Below, one piece after another: positions 26,979 through 36,292 of a DNA stretch of 64,000 bases. Position 1 is the first letter of the stretch, and each line of letters begins with the position of its first letter. Below the pieces are notes generated by a model. It saw nothing but the letters and a program-made list of their open reading frames with translations. It made no database searches and was not told the DNA's origin. The stretch lies in contig NZ_JABBNU010000008.1 of the NCBI RefSeq assembly GCF_012926615.1, positions 236,247 through 300,246 on the forward strand. Direction: 5' to 3'. Origin of the DNA: Marinigracilibium pacificum. Its GTDB lineage: Bacteria; Bacteroidota; Bacteroidia; Cytophagales; Cyclobacteriaceae. A program made the position numbers and the translations under genes.

Positions 26979-28073
26979 ATGGAAAATTTTGTAGTTTCAG
27001 CACGTAAGTATAGACCGAAAGGTTTTGACGAAGTTGTAGGTCAAAGTCATATTACCACGACCCTTCAAAATGCCATAGATAAAAACCAGCTTGCACAGGC
27101 ACTACTTTTTTGTGGGCCTCGTGGTGTTGGTAAAACTACCTGTGCCAGAATTGTCGCTAGGTTAATTAATGGCTTTGAACAAGGCTCTGAAAATAGCTCA
27201 ATGAATATTTATGAGCTTGACGCTGCTTCAAACAACTCTGTTGATGACATCAGAAACCTCGTAGATCAGGTAAGGTACCCGCCTCAACAAGGAAACTACA
27301 AAGTATATATCATAGATGAGGTTCACATGCTTTCGAATGCAGCATTTAATGCATTTTTAAAGACATTGGAAGAGCCACCTCCCTATGCTATTTTCATTTT
27401 AGCAACTACAGAAAAGCATAAGATCATACCAACGATTTTATCTCGTTGTCAAATTTATGATTTTAATAGAATTCAGGTTTCGGATATTGCTGATCACCTT
27501 AAGGGGATTGCTGATAGAGAAGAAATTAAAACTGAACCTGAAGCATTACATTTAATTGCTCAAAAAGCAGACGGTGCCCTAAGAGATGCACTTTCAATAT
27601 TCGATCTTATTGTAACATTTTCAAAAGATCGTAATGTCGATTATAAAACGACAATTGATAACCTGCATATTTTAGATTACGACTACTACTTTAAAGTTAC
27701 TGATGCATTAAAAAATCAAAATAGTGCACAGGCGCTATTGATTTATGATGAAATTCTGAAAAAGGGTTTTGATAGTCATAATTTTATTATTGGTCTGTCT
27801 AGTCACTTTAGAGATCTGATGATGTGCAAGGACAAGGAAACAATTAATCTTTTAAATGTTTCTGATAAAGTCAAAGAGAAATATAATGAACAAGCTCAAG
27901 CAGTAAGCCAATCATTTATTCTTAGTGCATTAAATCTTTGTAATCAAGCGGATATCCAATATAAAAGCAGCAAGAATCAGCGTTTGCTAATTGAATTAAC
28001 GTTAATGAAGTTAGCAAATCTGCCTTCAGCACTTTCTTTGGCCGCGGAATTAAAAAAAAAAGTAGTCAGTTAA
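26979..28073 (+). CDS. dnaX: DNA polymerase III gamma subunit (zero-frame product of dnaX)
   Basis: 364 residues. The clamp-loader AAA+ core shows Walker A GPRGVGKTT, the DnaX hallmark ARKYRPKGFDEVVGQ, Walker B VYIIDEVHML, and sensor 1 ILATTEKHKIIPTILSRC. The usual zinc-finger insert of four cysteines after Walker A is absent: ARLINGFEQG runs straight into NIYELDAASNN. Domain III follows to about 355. The frame stops with TAA four codons after ten consecutive A. The extension expected for tau continues in the -1 frame to 28747. Gamma/tau loads the sliding clamp and links the replisome. The gene stands alone with its own upstream spacer. Confidence 0.94.
   Translation: MENFVVSARKYRPKGFDEVVGQSHITTTLQNAIDKNQLAQALLFCGPRGVGKTTCARIVARLINGFEQGSENSSMNIYELDAASNNSVDDIRNLVDQVRYPPQQGNYKVYIIDEVHMLSNAAFNAFLKTLEEPPPYAIFILATTEKHKIIPTILSRCQIYDFNRIQVSDIADHLKGIADREEIKTEPEALHLIAQKADGALRDALSIFDLIVTFSKDRNVDYKTTIDNLHILDYDYYFKVTDALKNQNSAQALLIYDEILKKGFDSHNFIIGLSSHFRDLMMCKDKETINLLNVSDKVKEKYNEQAQAVSQSFILSALNLCNQADIQYKSSKNQRLLIELTLMKLANLPSALSLAAELKKKVVS
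28052..28061 (+). promoter_or_regulatory. A10 slippery site in dnaX (programmed -1 frameshift or transcriptional slippage)
   Basis: Ten A follow GCGGAATT. One added A in the mRNA, or a -1 ribosomal slip, moves translation from codon frame 0 into the open frame that continues to 28747. Slippage in dnaX at A-runs is established for E. coli (ribosomal) and Thermus (transcriptional, nine A). Here it is inferred. Confidence 0.75.
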
Positions 28074-28747
28074 AAAGTTCACCTGCTAAAGAAGCAGAGA
28101 AACCTACGGTTACAGAACAGCCAAGCCAGGAAAAAAAGCCTCTTACTGATCCGGAAAGTATTGAGAAGATGAAGTCTAGGACTTCAGGTGATACCTTGCG
28201 TCCTGAAATTAAAGCAGGCTTAAAAGGTAACCTGAAAAAATCCGCCAAACTTCCGGACCTTAACTCTTTAAAGCAAAAGGTTTCTGACTCCACTTATACA
28301 AATCAGGAAAGTGTTCAAAATGATAGTCAAGATGAAAATCCGACTAACACATTTGCAAACGACACCAAGCCAGGCGAAAAATTAACATTTAATAAAGAGA
28401 ATATAAAAACTGCCCTGACTGAGCTTCAAGAAAAAGTCAAGAATTCTAGTGCCCTTTTCCAGGTGATGCTTAAACAACCATTCAAAATAAAAGATGATGG
28501 TGAAATAATTTTAAGTATTAACAGTAGCGTCCAGGAAGAACTATTTAAAGAAAGAAAAGGTGAGATTTATGGGTACCTAAAAAGTAGAATTGACCATCCT
28601 TCTTTAACGTTGAGCCATGAAGTTGCTGCTAACGATGTTACAGGAAATAAGCTGTATACTGACAGAGATAAATTCGATTACCTCAAAAATGAAGTGCCTT
28701 TATTAAAAGACTTGATAGATAGGCTAGGATTAGATCCTGAATCTTAA
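28061..28747 (+). CDS. dnaX: Tau-specific C-terminal extension of DnaX (-1 frame)
   Basis: The frame is open immediately from the A-run (SSQLKSSPAKEAEKPTVTEQ), before any start codon, and runs 228 residues to TAA. A Lys/Pro/Ser-rich linker of about 100 residues leads to a folded part (NIKTALTELQEKVKNSSALF ... LLKDLIDRLGLD) like the C-terminal region of bacterial tau. The joined product would be about 589 residues, normal for tau. Internal ATG codons exist (for example 28169) but none sits in a likely initiation context. A single-base assembly error in the homopolymer is the main alternative. Confidence 0.8.
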   Translation, partial: SSQLKSSPAKEAEKPTVTEQPSQEKKPLTDPESIEKMKSRTSGDTLRPEIKAGLKGNLKKSAKLPDLNSLKQKVSDSTYTNQESVQNDSQDENPTNTFANDTKPGEKLTFNKENIKTALTELQEKVKNSSALFQVMLKQPFKIKDDGEIILSINSSVQEELFKERKGEIYGYLKSRIDHPSLTLSHEVAANDVTGNKLYTDRDKFDYLKNEVPLLKDLIDRLGLDPES

Positions 28748-28756
28748 AAAATGAAA

Positions 28757-28783
28757 AAGAAAAAAGAGTAGCTTATGCTACTC
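28757..28783 (-). terminator. Terminator overlapping the stop of the CheY-like gene
   Basis: GAGTAGC at 28766-28772 and GCTACTC at 28777-28783 form a 7-bp stem on loop TTAT. An A-rich run to the left gives a T-rich tail on the minus strand. The stop codon of the minus-strand gene lies inside the hairpin. Confidence 0.65.
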
Positions 28784-29189
28784 CCATTTCTTTTATTTCT
28801 TGAAGAGCGTTCTCTGTAAGTGGTTTTGTAATGAACTTAATCACATGATCATTATTCACAATCTTATCGATATCTCTTTTATTATCAGAACTCGATAGAA
28901 TAATCACTTTACATTTATCTTTTACTATCCCTGCAAACTTTTCGAATTCATATAGAAAAACAAAACCATCTACAATTGGCATGTTAATATCTAAAAATAT
29001 GATATTAGGAAGCTTCTCAGGGTTATCTTTATTTTGCTCTATATACTCCAAGGCACTTTTACCTGAGTTCTTAATTTCTACATTCTTAGCAAAACCGGTG
29101 ATTTCAATAATCCTTTTACTGATAAAATTATCAGTATCGTTGTCATCCACCAGCATAACCAGATCAATGCTTTTTTCTTCAGCTGTCAT
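28773..29189 (-). CDS. Single-domain response regulator (CheY-like)
   Basis: 138 residues forming only a receiver domain: acidic pocket LVDDND, phospho-acceptor Asp in IIFLDINMPIVDG, switch residues ILSSSDNK, and Lys in ITKPLTENA. The insertion and the LVDDNDTDNF start are typical of the Bacteroidota group that acts with hybrid kinases. No output domain follows, so it signals by protein contact. No kinase is adjacent; the partner is unknown. Confidence 0.9.
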   Translation of the reverse strand: MTAEEKSIDLVMLVDDNDTDNFISKRIIEITGFAKNVEIKNSGKSALEYIEQNKDNPEKLPNIIFLDINMPIVDGFVFLYEFEKFAGIVKDKCKVIILSSSDNKRDIDKIVNNDHVIKFITKPLTENALQEIKEMGVA

Positions 29190-29356
29190 TAACTACTTTT
29201 TGATTTATTACACTTGCTGATACTCAATTCAAATATATCAATAATTATGAAATAAAAAGTTTATATGTAATGAATTGAATAATATAACTTTCAAACAAGT
29301 TCATTTTTGATTCGACTAAAATATAAATTTCTTAGCTATTGTAAAATTTTTAAAGG

Positions 29357-31732
29357 TTATTTTCCCTCTTTTATTTTTAATTCTTCTCCTTCACTAAGGT
29401 CAAAATCCTTTTTATTGTTCCAATCCATAACTTGCTGAATTGTCACTCCATTTTCCCGGGCAATTTTATATAAGCTATCTCCTTTCCTCACAACATAAAC
29501 CTTATATCCATTGCTTGAAGTGGATTTTTGAGACTCTTCTTTTTGAATATTATAAGCTTTTGCCTCAATAACTCCACTATCATTTTGACCACCAATTTGG
29601 GGTATCTTAAGCTCTTGATCAATACTAAGTACTGACCCGATTGTTAGCGAATTTTCCCTTAACAATTCTGAAACTGATATATCATACTTCTTAGAAATAG
29701 AATAATAGGTATCTCCTTTAACTACTTTATGTATGGTTTCTGAATCTTTTCTATTTTCAGAAACAGATGTAATACCAGAGGCCTTACTTTCATCATTCTT
29801 AGTGCTTTCGATTAATTCAAAATTATCCGGAGTAATGCTACTTCCCTCATTTTGTTCATTTGAATTGCCACTGTCTTTTGTTTTGCCTCCATAACTTATC
29901 ACATCCAGCCCTGCTTCATTAACAACAACAGTTGGCTTCAAACTATCAGGAGCAATTAATTCCTGGTGATCCAATAATTCCTTTGCAACAACAACTTCTT
30001 CTTCAATCTCTGAGGATTCTTTTTTCGTGATCGGAGAAGATGCATTTTCATAAGTATCTTCCTCTACCATCACAGAGTCAACTCTTTCGTTAGTTGCTTC
30101 ATTGATAGTAAATACTTCTATTTTAGAGCCATTATTATTTCCTTCGAACTCTAAAATCTGACCCCCATCAACTTTCTCACTCTTTTGATTAACCTTAGTA
30201 TTTTTAATTATTGAAGTATCACCAACTATATTGCCTACACTATTTTCACCTGAAGATGAAGAGATGGAAGGGTAATTGTTTTCTTCAGCATCAAAGTCAT
30301 CTTCATCAATAACTTTAGTATTAACGTTGACTGCAACAGTCTCCTGGACCTTCGTCTGATTTGCCAAAATATTTTGATCAACATTATTATTTGCTAAAAT
30401 TTTCTTCGGCTGGGTATCAGGAACAATTTCTTCGGTTTGTTTGTATTTATATGGTTCATCCTTTGGACGTCTGTCTCTTAACCATAAAATCAATCCAGTC
30501 TTTACATTTATATCATCCTCACCATCAAGTCTGTTCAATCTGATTAATGATTTAAGCTTTATTCCATACTTCTGGGAAACAGACCAGAGAGTCTCTCCTC
30601 CCTTCATTGTATGATAATGTACATTGGCCTTATTCTTTTTCCTTTCTACATAAAAAACCTGGCCATTAGAAATTACTGGCTTTGATTCAAGATCATTGTA
30701 CTTTAACAAATCTTCTACAGGCAGAGCAGCATGAACAGCAAGCCAATCATAAGTATCACCGCTTTCTGCAATTATAGCTTCCCTGCCATTTATTGTAATT
30801 CTTGCAGGGACAATTCCAACGACAGGATCTAACCTTCTTTTAGTCTTAGGTATATTTGAAGCTGTTATAACGGATGGTTTTGGAACACTTAGTCTTTCAC
30901 CCTTGATATAATATTTTGCTTGATCGGCTGGTACTGGAACAATTAAAGCTATATTCTTATCCGTAGGAACATTCCCCTTACGTAACCATTTGTTATATTC
31001 CAGTAATTCTTCTTCGTTAATGTCAAGCTTCCTTGCTATGGTCTTAAGGTCTTTGCCTTGCCCATCATAATATTCCACAAGGACCTTATTATTAGTTTGC
31101 TGACGCTGTTGCAAACCATATTCGAAGGCTACCATATGAGCTAAAAATTTCTTAACATACCAATATAGGTTATGATCAAGATTCATTTTCTTAACTCCGT
31201 AATTACGCTTGTCAATAACTTTTTCGGCTCCCCCTCTCCCCATCTGATAAGCCTGAAGAGCATAAAGCCAATTATCAAAAAATGCATTATTGTTTTTTAG
31301 ATATTTCGCAGCACCATGACTTGCAGCCACAATATGCATACGCTCATCAATTCGACGATCAATTTGTAACCCAACTTCAAGGCCTGTAAAGTCCTTAAAC
31401 TGCCAATAACCCACCGCATTAGATGAACTTACTGCATCTCCAATTAAGGCACTTTCCTGTAAAACCAGATATTTAAACTCTAAAGGAATTTTCTCTTCAC
31501 TAAATGCCCGCTCGATTAAAGGAAAATACATTATCGCCCTATCAACCTTTTTGTTAAAATATTTGGGATATCTGGTTAAATTATCAACATCAGCCTGTAT
31601 CTCCTTTCGGAGTTTATGACTTAATTTTAATTTAAGATCTGCAAAATGAATAACCTCCGGTACTTCTGGCGATTGTGCCGAAAGTGAAAAAAATAAAATC
31701 GTAGTAAATAAAAAACTAAAAAAAATCTTCAT
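29357..31732 (-). CDS. Membrane-bound-type lytic transglycosylase with LysM repeats (MltD-like)
   Basis: 791 residues. After a signal peptide (cut near SAQ, residue 20) comes an SLT lysozyme-like domain (about 70-220) with catalytic Glu93 in LVLQESAL and the GYWQFKDFTG motif. A degenerate LysM-like segment (KDLKTIARKLDINEEELLEY) follows. Clear LysM repeats are GGETLWSVSQKYGI, KGDTYYSISKKYDI and KGDSLYKIARENGV, the last at the C-terminus. About 230 residues between the second and third LysM are acidic, Asn/Ser-rich and probably disordered. It cleaves peptidoglycan glycan strands to 1,6-anhydro products in the periplasm. It lies 22 bases downstream of the O-methyltransferase gene and may be the last gene of that operon. 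Confidence 0.9.
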   Translation of the reverse strand: MKIFFSFLFTTILFFSLSAQSPEVPEVIHFADLKLKLSHKLRKEIQADVDNLTRYPKYFNKKVDRAIMYFPLIERAFSEEKIPLEFKYLVLQESALIGDAVSSSNAVGYWQFKDFTGLEVGLQIDRRIDERMHIVAASHGAAKYLKNNNAFFDNWLYALQAYQMGRGGAEKVIDKRNYGVKKMNLDHNLYWYVKKFLAHMVAFEYGLQQRQQTNNKVLVEYYDGQGKDLKTIARKLDINEEELLEYNKWLRKGNVPTDKNIALIVPVPADQAKYYIKGERLSVPKPSVITASNIPKTKRRLDPVVGIVPARITINGREAIIAESGDTYDWLAVHAALPVEDLLKYNDLESKPVISNGQVFYVERKKNKANVHYHTMKGGETLWSVSQKYGIKLKSLIRLNRLDGEDDINVKTGLILWLRDRRPKDEPYKYKQTEEIVPDTQPKKILANNNVDQNILANQTKVQETVAVNVNTKVIDEDDFDAEENNYPSISSSSGENSVGNIVGDTSIIKNTKVNQKSEKVDGGQILEFEGNNNGSKIEVFTINEATNERVDSVMVEEDTYENASSPITKKESSEIEEEVVVAKELLDHQELIAPDSLKPTVVVNEAGLDVISYGGKTKDSGNSNEQNEGSSITPDNFELIESTKNDESKASGITSVSENRKDSETIHKVVKGDTYYSISKKYDISVSELLRENSLTIGSVLSIDQELKIPQIGGQNDSGVIEAKAYNIQKEESQKSTSSNGYKVYVVRKGDSLYKIARENGVTIQQVMDWNNKKDFDLSEGEELKIKEGK

Positions 31733-31754
31733 TGCCGCCTGTATCTTATAACTT

Positions 31755-32399
31755 CTATTTCTTTCTTAAAACCATTAAACCATCTCTAATTGGAAACAAT
31801 ACATTTTCAACTCTGTCATCATTATGAACCCTGTCGTTAAAATCTATTATTGCACGGGTATCATTATCGACTTTCTTGCCTTCAGTATTTACAACTTTAC
31901 CACTCCATAACACGTTGTCTACCAATATAAAACCTCCCTGGTTAACATTATCAAATACCTGATCATAATAAAGATCGTAATTTTTTTTGTCAGCATCCAG
32001 AAAAACCATATCCCATTTTTTATTGAGGGTTGGAATAATTTCCGAAGCCACTCCCTGAATACGTGTAATTCTATCCTGAAAACCGGCTCTTTCTATATAA
32101 CGTTGTGCCATCTCTTCTATTTCCTCATTCTTGTCAATTGTGAAAATATGACCATTATCTTGCAACCCTTCTGCAAAACAAATAGCACTATAACCAGTAT
32201 AAGTTCCTACTTCAAGAATATATTTTGGCCTGATCATTTTAGAAATCATTGCTAGCACACGTCCCATCAAATGACCTGAAATCATCCTTGGCATCAAAAC
32301 ATTCAAATTTGTATCTCTGTCAAGCTCTTTTAACACTTCAGACTCCTCCTCTGTATGATCGACAGTATATTTATAGATTTCCTCAGGTAAAAACTGCAT
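31755..32399 (-). CDS. Class I SAM-dependent O-methyltransferase (caffeoyl-CoA OMT-like family)
   Basis: 214 residues. SAM-binding motif I is LEVGTYTGYSAICFAEGL, with acidic motif FTIDKNEE, metal/substrate motif MVFLDADKKNYDLYYD, and LVDNVLWSGKV. These identify the cation-dependent methyltransferase-3 family. The physiological substrate in bacteria of this group is not known. The start lies 2 bases after the M16 peptidase stop, so the two are probably translated together. Confidence 0.9.
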   Translation of the reverse strand: MQFLPEEIYKYTVDHTEEESEVLKELDRDTNLNVLMPRMISGHLMGRVLAMISKMIRPKYILEVGTYTGYSAICFAEGLQDNGHIFTIDKNEEIEEMAQRYIERAGFQDRITRIQGVASEIIPTLNKKWDMVFLDADKKNYDLYYDQVFDNVNQGGFILVDNVLWSGKVVNTEGKKVDNDTRAIIDFNDRVHNDDRVENVLFPIRDGLMVLRKK

Positions 32400-32401
32400 G
32401 A

Positions 32402-33640
32402 TTAGTTCCTTTCAGGTATAAATGTTAATAAACTCAGATTATCAGCTTGTAGAATTTCGTTTGAAACCTCCAATAAGTCATCCGAACTTATTTGATCAAT
32501 TTTGGTAAATATTTCTTTCAATGACTCAATTCTATTTAAATCCAATAAGCTCTTAGCCATTAATAACATCAAACTGGCATTATTTTCCTCGGCCATAGCC
32601 AATTGCCCCATTATCTGTCCTTTAGCTTTGTGTAATTGAAGTGAGCCAAGCTTCTTAGACTTTAATTGTTCAATTTCTTTATATACCAGGCTTATACATT
32701 TTTTCAATTGTCTCTTTTCGGTTCCGAAGAAAACAGCAAACATACCAGTATCTGTAAAAGATTGATATGAAGCATCAATAGCATAGACATAACCATACTT
32801 CTCACGAATCCCCATGTTTAGACGTGAGCTCATCGCTGGTCCTCCAAGGATATTAGTCAAAGTGAAAAATGGAAGCCTTTTGTCATCATGTATATTATAC
32901 GCCTCACAACCAATTGCACAGTGAGCCTGCATTGTATTCCTTTTAACTTCAACATGTCTGGGAATATATTTACCAAAAGGTACTCTTTCAGTAACTCTTA
33001 CTTTAGGTTCTTGAATTGCCAGATATTTATCTGCTAGGCGTTGTGCTTTCTTCCAGGATATATTTCCAACGATACTAAATACCATTTTTGAGGTATCCAT
33101 ATTATCGGAAATGAACTTTTGAAAATCTTTCTTTTGAAATCCAAGAACACTATTTCTCGTACCTAAAATATTATTTCCCAACGGATGACCTGAGAATATT
33201 ATCTCATCAAAATCATCCTGAATAGCATCTTCCGGAGAATCATAATACATAGACATTTCCTCGAGAATTACTCCCCTTTCCTTTTCTATCTGTTTTTCAG
33301 GAAATACTGAATTAAAAGTAATATCTGAAATTATGTCAACTGCCTTTTCTATATATGTATCTAGAATAGAAGCATAAAAACATATTTTTTCTTTCGTTGT
33401 ATATGCATTCAGCTCCCCTCCAACACTATCAAGTCTACTGAGTATATGAAAAGCTTTTCTTTTTGAAGTCCCTTTAAAAGCCATATGCTCCCAAAAATGG
33501 GCCAAACCAAGTTGGTTTGTATCCTCATCTCGGGAGCCTACGTCTAATACTATTCCGGCATGTACTAGCCGGGTTGATGTTATTTCTTTATGTACTACCT
33601 GTATACCATTCGGTAACCTCAAATAGTTATAATCATCCAT
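32402..33640 (-). CDS. M16 family zinc metallopeptidase (insulinase/processing-peptidase type)
   Basis: 412 residues with the inverted zinc motif HFWEH at 48-52, a third ligand Glu near 127-128 (GVILEEM), and the supporting GGELNAYTTKEKICFYA segment. The C-terminal half (GGPAMSSRLNMGIREKYGYVY) carries the conserved Arg-Tyr of M16 peptidases. There is no signal peptide, so it is probably cytoplasmic, as in the PqqL/YmxG-like short members that act as dimers. Adjacent genes are a lipoprotein upstream and an O-methyltransferase downstream, all on the same strand. Confidence 0.92.
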   Translation of the reverse strand: MDDYNYLRLPNGIQVVHKEITSTRLVHAGIVLDVGSRDEDTNQLGLAHFWEHMAFKGTSKRKAFHILSRLDSVGGELNAYTTKEKICFYASILDTYIEKAVDIISDITFNSVFPEKQIEKERGVILEEMSMYYDSPEDAIQDDFDEIIFSGHPLGNNILGTRNSVLGFQKKDFQKFISDNMDTSKMVFSIVGNISWKKAQRLADKYLAIQEPKVRVTERVPFGKYIPRHVEVKRNTMQAHCAIGCEAYNIHDDKRLPFFTLTNILGGPAMSSRLNMGIREKYGYVYAIDASYQSFTDTGMFAVFFGTEKRQLKKCISLVYKEIEQLKSKKLGSLQLHKAKGQIMGQLAMAEENNASLMLLMAKSLLDLNRIESLKEIFTKIDQISSDDLLEVSNEILQADNLSLLTFIPERN

Positions 33641-33671
33641 GCGACACCTTTCCTAACAAAAACAAATCCTT

Positions 33672-34379
33672 TTAAAATGTAAATTTCGTCGGTGAGTTTT
33701 TCTTATCCTCTTTTAAAATCTTTGTTTCGATAGTAACTTTCTTTCTATCCGGAGTCATCAATGCATCATTATTTGAAACATCTTTAACTGGCTCTTCAAA
33801 AATATATTCAGTTGTATAAGTCATATCGCCAAACATCTGCATCATTTGCTCAAACTCAGCCTCGGACATATCTTCGTCACTTTCGTCTTTCAACTCATCC
33901 TGTAGTTCGCCTTTATCCAAAAAGAAATTTAATCGCTCAAATGATTTCTTATTATACTGAAAGAACTCTCTCTCCTCAAAGTCTTCATTTTCGCTTTTAT
34001 TCATCTTGTTTAAAGCAGTATTTAATGAATTCACATTATCAAAATCAAACTTTAAACCGAATATGAAAGTGTCTTCATCTGAAATTGATTCAACATTTGT
34101 TATTCCTTCTACCGATTCAAGAATCTCCTTATCTTTAACCATGTCCTTATCAAACTTCTTAGTCATGTCAGTAGGACCTCCTTCACCATCAGCTTCACTA
34201 TCTGCAGAATCTGCCATATTCTGGAACGCTTCCATCATTGGCTTTAATGCTGACATATCAATTGTAAAAGTGTATGTTCCTGAACCATTCTTTTTCAAAA
34301 AAATCGTCTCTTTGAAATTGAAACAAGAAGACATCGTAACTACAATCGCTAAAAGCGAAAAAAATAATCGTTTACTCAT
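33672..34379 (-). CDS. Putative lipoprotein, function unknown
   Basis: 235 residues starting with a lipoprotein signal peptide (lipobox MSSC, Cys19). The mature part opens NFKETIFLKKNGSGTYTFTI and is strongly acidic, with runs such as DSEADGEGG and DESDEDMSEAEFEQ. I recognise no catalytic motif. The start resembles other Bacteroidota lipoproteins annotated only as hypothetical. It sits 7 bases downstream of ettA, probably cotranscribed. Confidence 0.7.
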   Translation of the reverse strand: MSKRLFFSLLAIVVTMSSCFNFKETIFLKKNGSGTYTFTIDMSALKPMMEAFQNMADSADSEADGEGGPTDMTKKFDKDMVKDKEILESVEGITNVESISDEDTFIFGLKFDFDNVNSLNTALNKMNKSENEDFEEREFFQYNKKSFERLNFFLDKGELQDELKDESDEDMSEAEFEQMMQMFGDMTYTTEYIFEEPVKDVSNNDALMTPDRKKVTIETKILKEDKKNSPTKFTF

Positions 34380-34386
34380 TTTATCC

Positions 34387-36069
34387 TTATTTAATCAACT
34401 TTTTATATTTAATTCTTGTAGGTTGAGTATTCCCCAACCTCTTTTTGCGGTTTTCTTCGTACTCTGTGAAATTCCCTTCAAACCAATATACTTGAGAATC
34501 TCCTTCAAATGCTAAAATATGAGTACATACTCTATCTAAAAACCATCTATCGTGGGAAATTATAACTGCACTTCCAGCAAAATTCTCTATACCTTCCTCA
34601 AGAGCTCTTAACGTATTTACATCAAGGTCGTTGGTTGGTTCATCAAGAAGTATAAGGTTTGCTCCTTCTTTTAAAGTCATTGCAAGATGCACTCTGTTTC
34701 TTTCTCCTCCAGATAAATTACCTACTTTTTTCTCCTGATCAGAACCACTGAAATTGAATCTGCTTACATATGCCCTGCTATTAACCTTGTTATTGCCAAG
34801 TTCAATCCATTCGTTACCTTCTGAGATTGCTTGCCACACCGAATCTTCCGGTTTAAGGTTATCATGTTCCTGATCAACATAGGCCAATTTAACTGTAGAA
34901 CCTGTTTCAAAGTCTCCCGAATCAGGAGTTTCTTTACCTGTAATCAGGTTGAATAAAGTAGTTTTTCCTGCTCCATTCGGACCAATAACTCCTACGACAC
35001 CTCCCTGTGGTAATGCAAATGATAAATTTTCAAATAAAACTTTATCTCCAAATGCCTTGCTGACATTATTGGCTTCGATCACTTTCGACCCTAACCTCGG
35101 TCCTGGTGGAATATATAATTCTAGAGAAGCTTCTTTTTCCTTTGACTCCTCACCAGCCATTTTATCATAAGCATTTAATCTTGCTTTTTGCTTAGCATGA
35201 CGTCCTTTAGGAGTCATTCTAATCCACTCCAGCTCTCGTTGTAACGTTTTCTGACGCTTGGATTCTGACTTTTCCTCTTCAGAAAGTCTTGTTTGTTTTT
35301 GTTCAAGCCAGGAAGAATAGTTTCCTTTCCATGGAATACCATGACCTCTGTCTAGCTCCAAAATCCAGCCTGCTACGTTATCAAGGAAATATCTATCGTG
35401 GGTTACAGCTATTACAGTTCCTTTATATTTTTGTAAATGTTGCTCTAACCAAAGTACTGACTCAGCATCTAAGTGGTTAGTTGGCTCATCCAGCAATAAC
35501 ACATCAGGCTCCTGAAGTAACAATCGACACAATGCAACTCTCCTTTTTTCCCCTCCTGATAAAACTGAAATCTTTTTATCAGCTGGTGGAGTACGTAAAG
35601 CATCCATTGCAATTTCAAGTTTTGTATCTAGCTCCCATGCATTCAGCTGATCAAGTTTTTCCTGAACTTCACCTTGCTTTTCGATAAGATCATTCATCAA
35701 ATCTGCATTTTCCAATACTTCAGGATCAGCAAATCGATTATTAATTTCTTCGTATTCTTTTAACAATGCAACAGTCTCTCCGGCTCCTTCTTCAATTACC
35801 TCGCGAACAGTTTTGTCTTTATCAAGCTCAGGTTCCTGCTCAAGTAATCCAACAGTATATCCTTTACTAAAAGCCACTTCCCCTTGATAATCTTTATCTA
35901 TTCCGGCGATAATTTTAAGCAAACTAGACTTACCGCTACCGTTAAGTCCGATTACTCCAATCTTTGCCCCATAGAAGAATGAGAGATAAATATCTTTTAA
36001 AACCTGTTTCTTTGGTGGAAATATCTTTCCAACCCCTGACATTGAAAAAATTATTTTTTCGTCACTCAT
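34387..36069 (-). CDS. ettA: Energy-dependent translational throttle protein EttA (ABC-F)
   Basis: 560 residues, the usual EttA length. Two ABC domains have no membrane part. First: Walker A GLNGSGKS, signature LSGGEKRRVAL, Walker B LLLDEPTNHLD. Second: GPNGAGKTT, LSGGERNRVHL, LILLDEPTNDLD. The linker holds RELEWIRMTPKGRHAKQKAR, diagnostic of EttA. The protein binds the ribosomal E site and gates entry of the 70S initiation complex into elongation according to ATP/ADP. Confidence 0.96.
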   Translation of the reverse strand: MSDEKIIFSMSGVGKIFPPKKQVLKDIYLSFFYGAKIGVIGLNGSGKSSLLKIIAGIDKDYQGEVAFSKGYTVGLLEQEPELDKDKTVREVIEEGAGETVALLKEYEEINNRFADPEVLENADLMNDLIEKQGEVQEKLDQLNAWELDTKLEIAMDALRTPPADKKISVLSGGEKRRVALCRLLLQEPDVLLLDEPTNHLDAESVLWLEQHLQKYKGTVIAVTHDRYFLDNVAGWILELDRGHGIPWKGNYSSWLEQKQTRLSEEEKSESKRQKTLQRELEWIRMTPKGRHAKQKARLNAYDKMAGEESKEKEASLELYIPPGPRLGSKVIEANNVSKAFGDKVLFENLSFALPQGGVVGVIGPNGAGKTTLFNLITGKETPDSGDFETGSTVKLAYVDQEHDNLKPEDSVWQAISEGNEWIELGNNKVNSRAYVSRFNFSGSDQEKKVGNLSGGERNRVHLAMTLKEGANLILLDEPTNDLDVNTLRALEEGIENFAGSAVIISHDRWFLDRVCTHILAFEGDSQVYWFEGNFTEYEENRKKRLGNTQPTRIKYKKLIK

Positions 36070-36230
36070 ATTATTACGTCAAATGCTAAGTCTCTGAAAA
36101 TAAATTTGATAATTATATAATAATTTAATACAATTTTTCGATAGAATAACTAAAAGAAAAATTTGTCGTCTTAAACTTTGCAAAGTTAACAGTAAGATTT
36201 ATATTCTTTGCAGAAGAAATCAATAATTGG

Positions 36231-36260
36231 TTTGATTATTCAGATGAATTTTTATTTTTG
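36231..36260 (+). promoter_or_regulatory. Promoter of the DUF2795 gene
   Basis: TTTG at 36231-36234, 18-base spacer, TATTTTTG at 36253-36260: a full match to the Bacteroidota promoter TTTG-N17-20-TAnnTTTG. Transcription would start about 30 bases before the gene. Confidence 0.75.
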
Positions 36261-36292
36261 CGGAAAATTAGACTTTATAAACAGAGTAAGTT

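Noticed and set aside
28052..28061. dnaX as a pseudogene
   Set aside because: The gene is essential, both parts are intact, and the break is exactly at an A10 run as in known programmed cases. A sequencing error remains possible and is noted.
28169..28747. An independent gene starting at ATG 28169
   Set aside because: The frame is open from the A-run 108 bases earlier and the product matches the tau tail, so it is treated as the dnaX extension.
34006..34515. A 169-residue + strand ORF
   Set aside because: It spans the antisense of the lipoprotein gene and the end of ettA, with no recognisable domain or start context.
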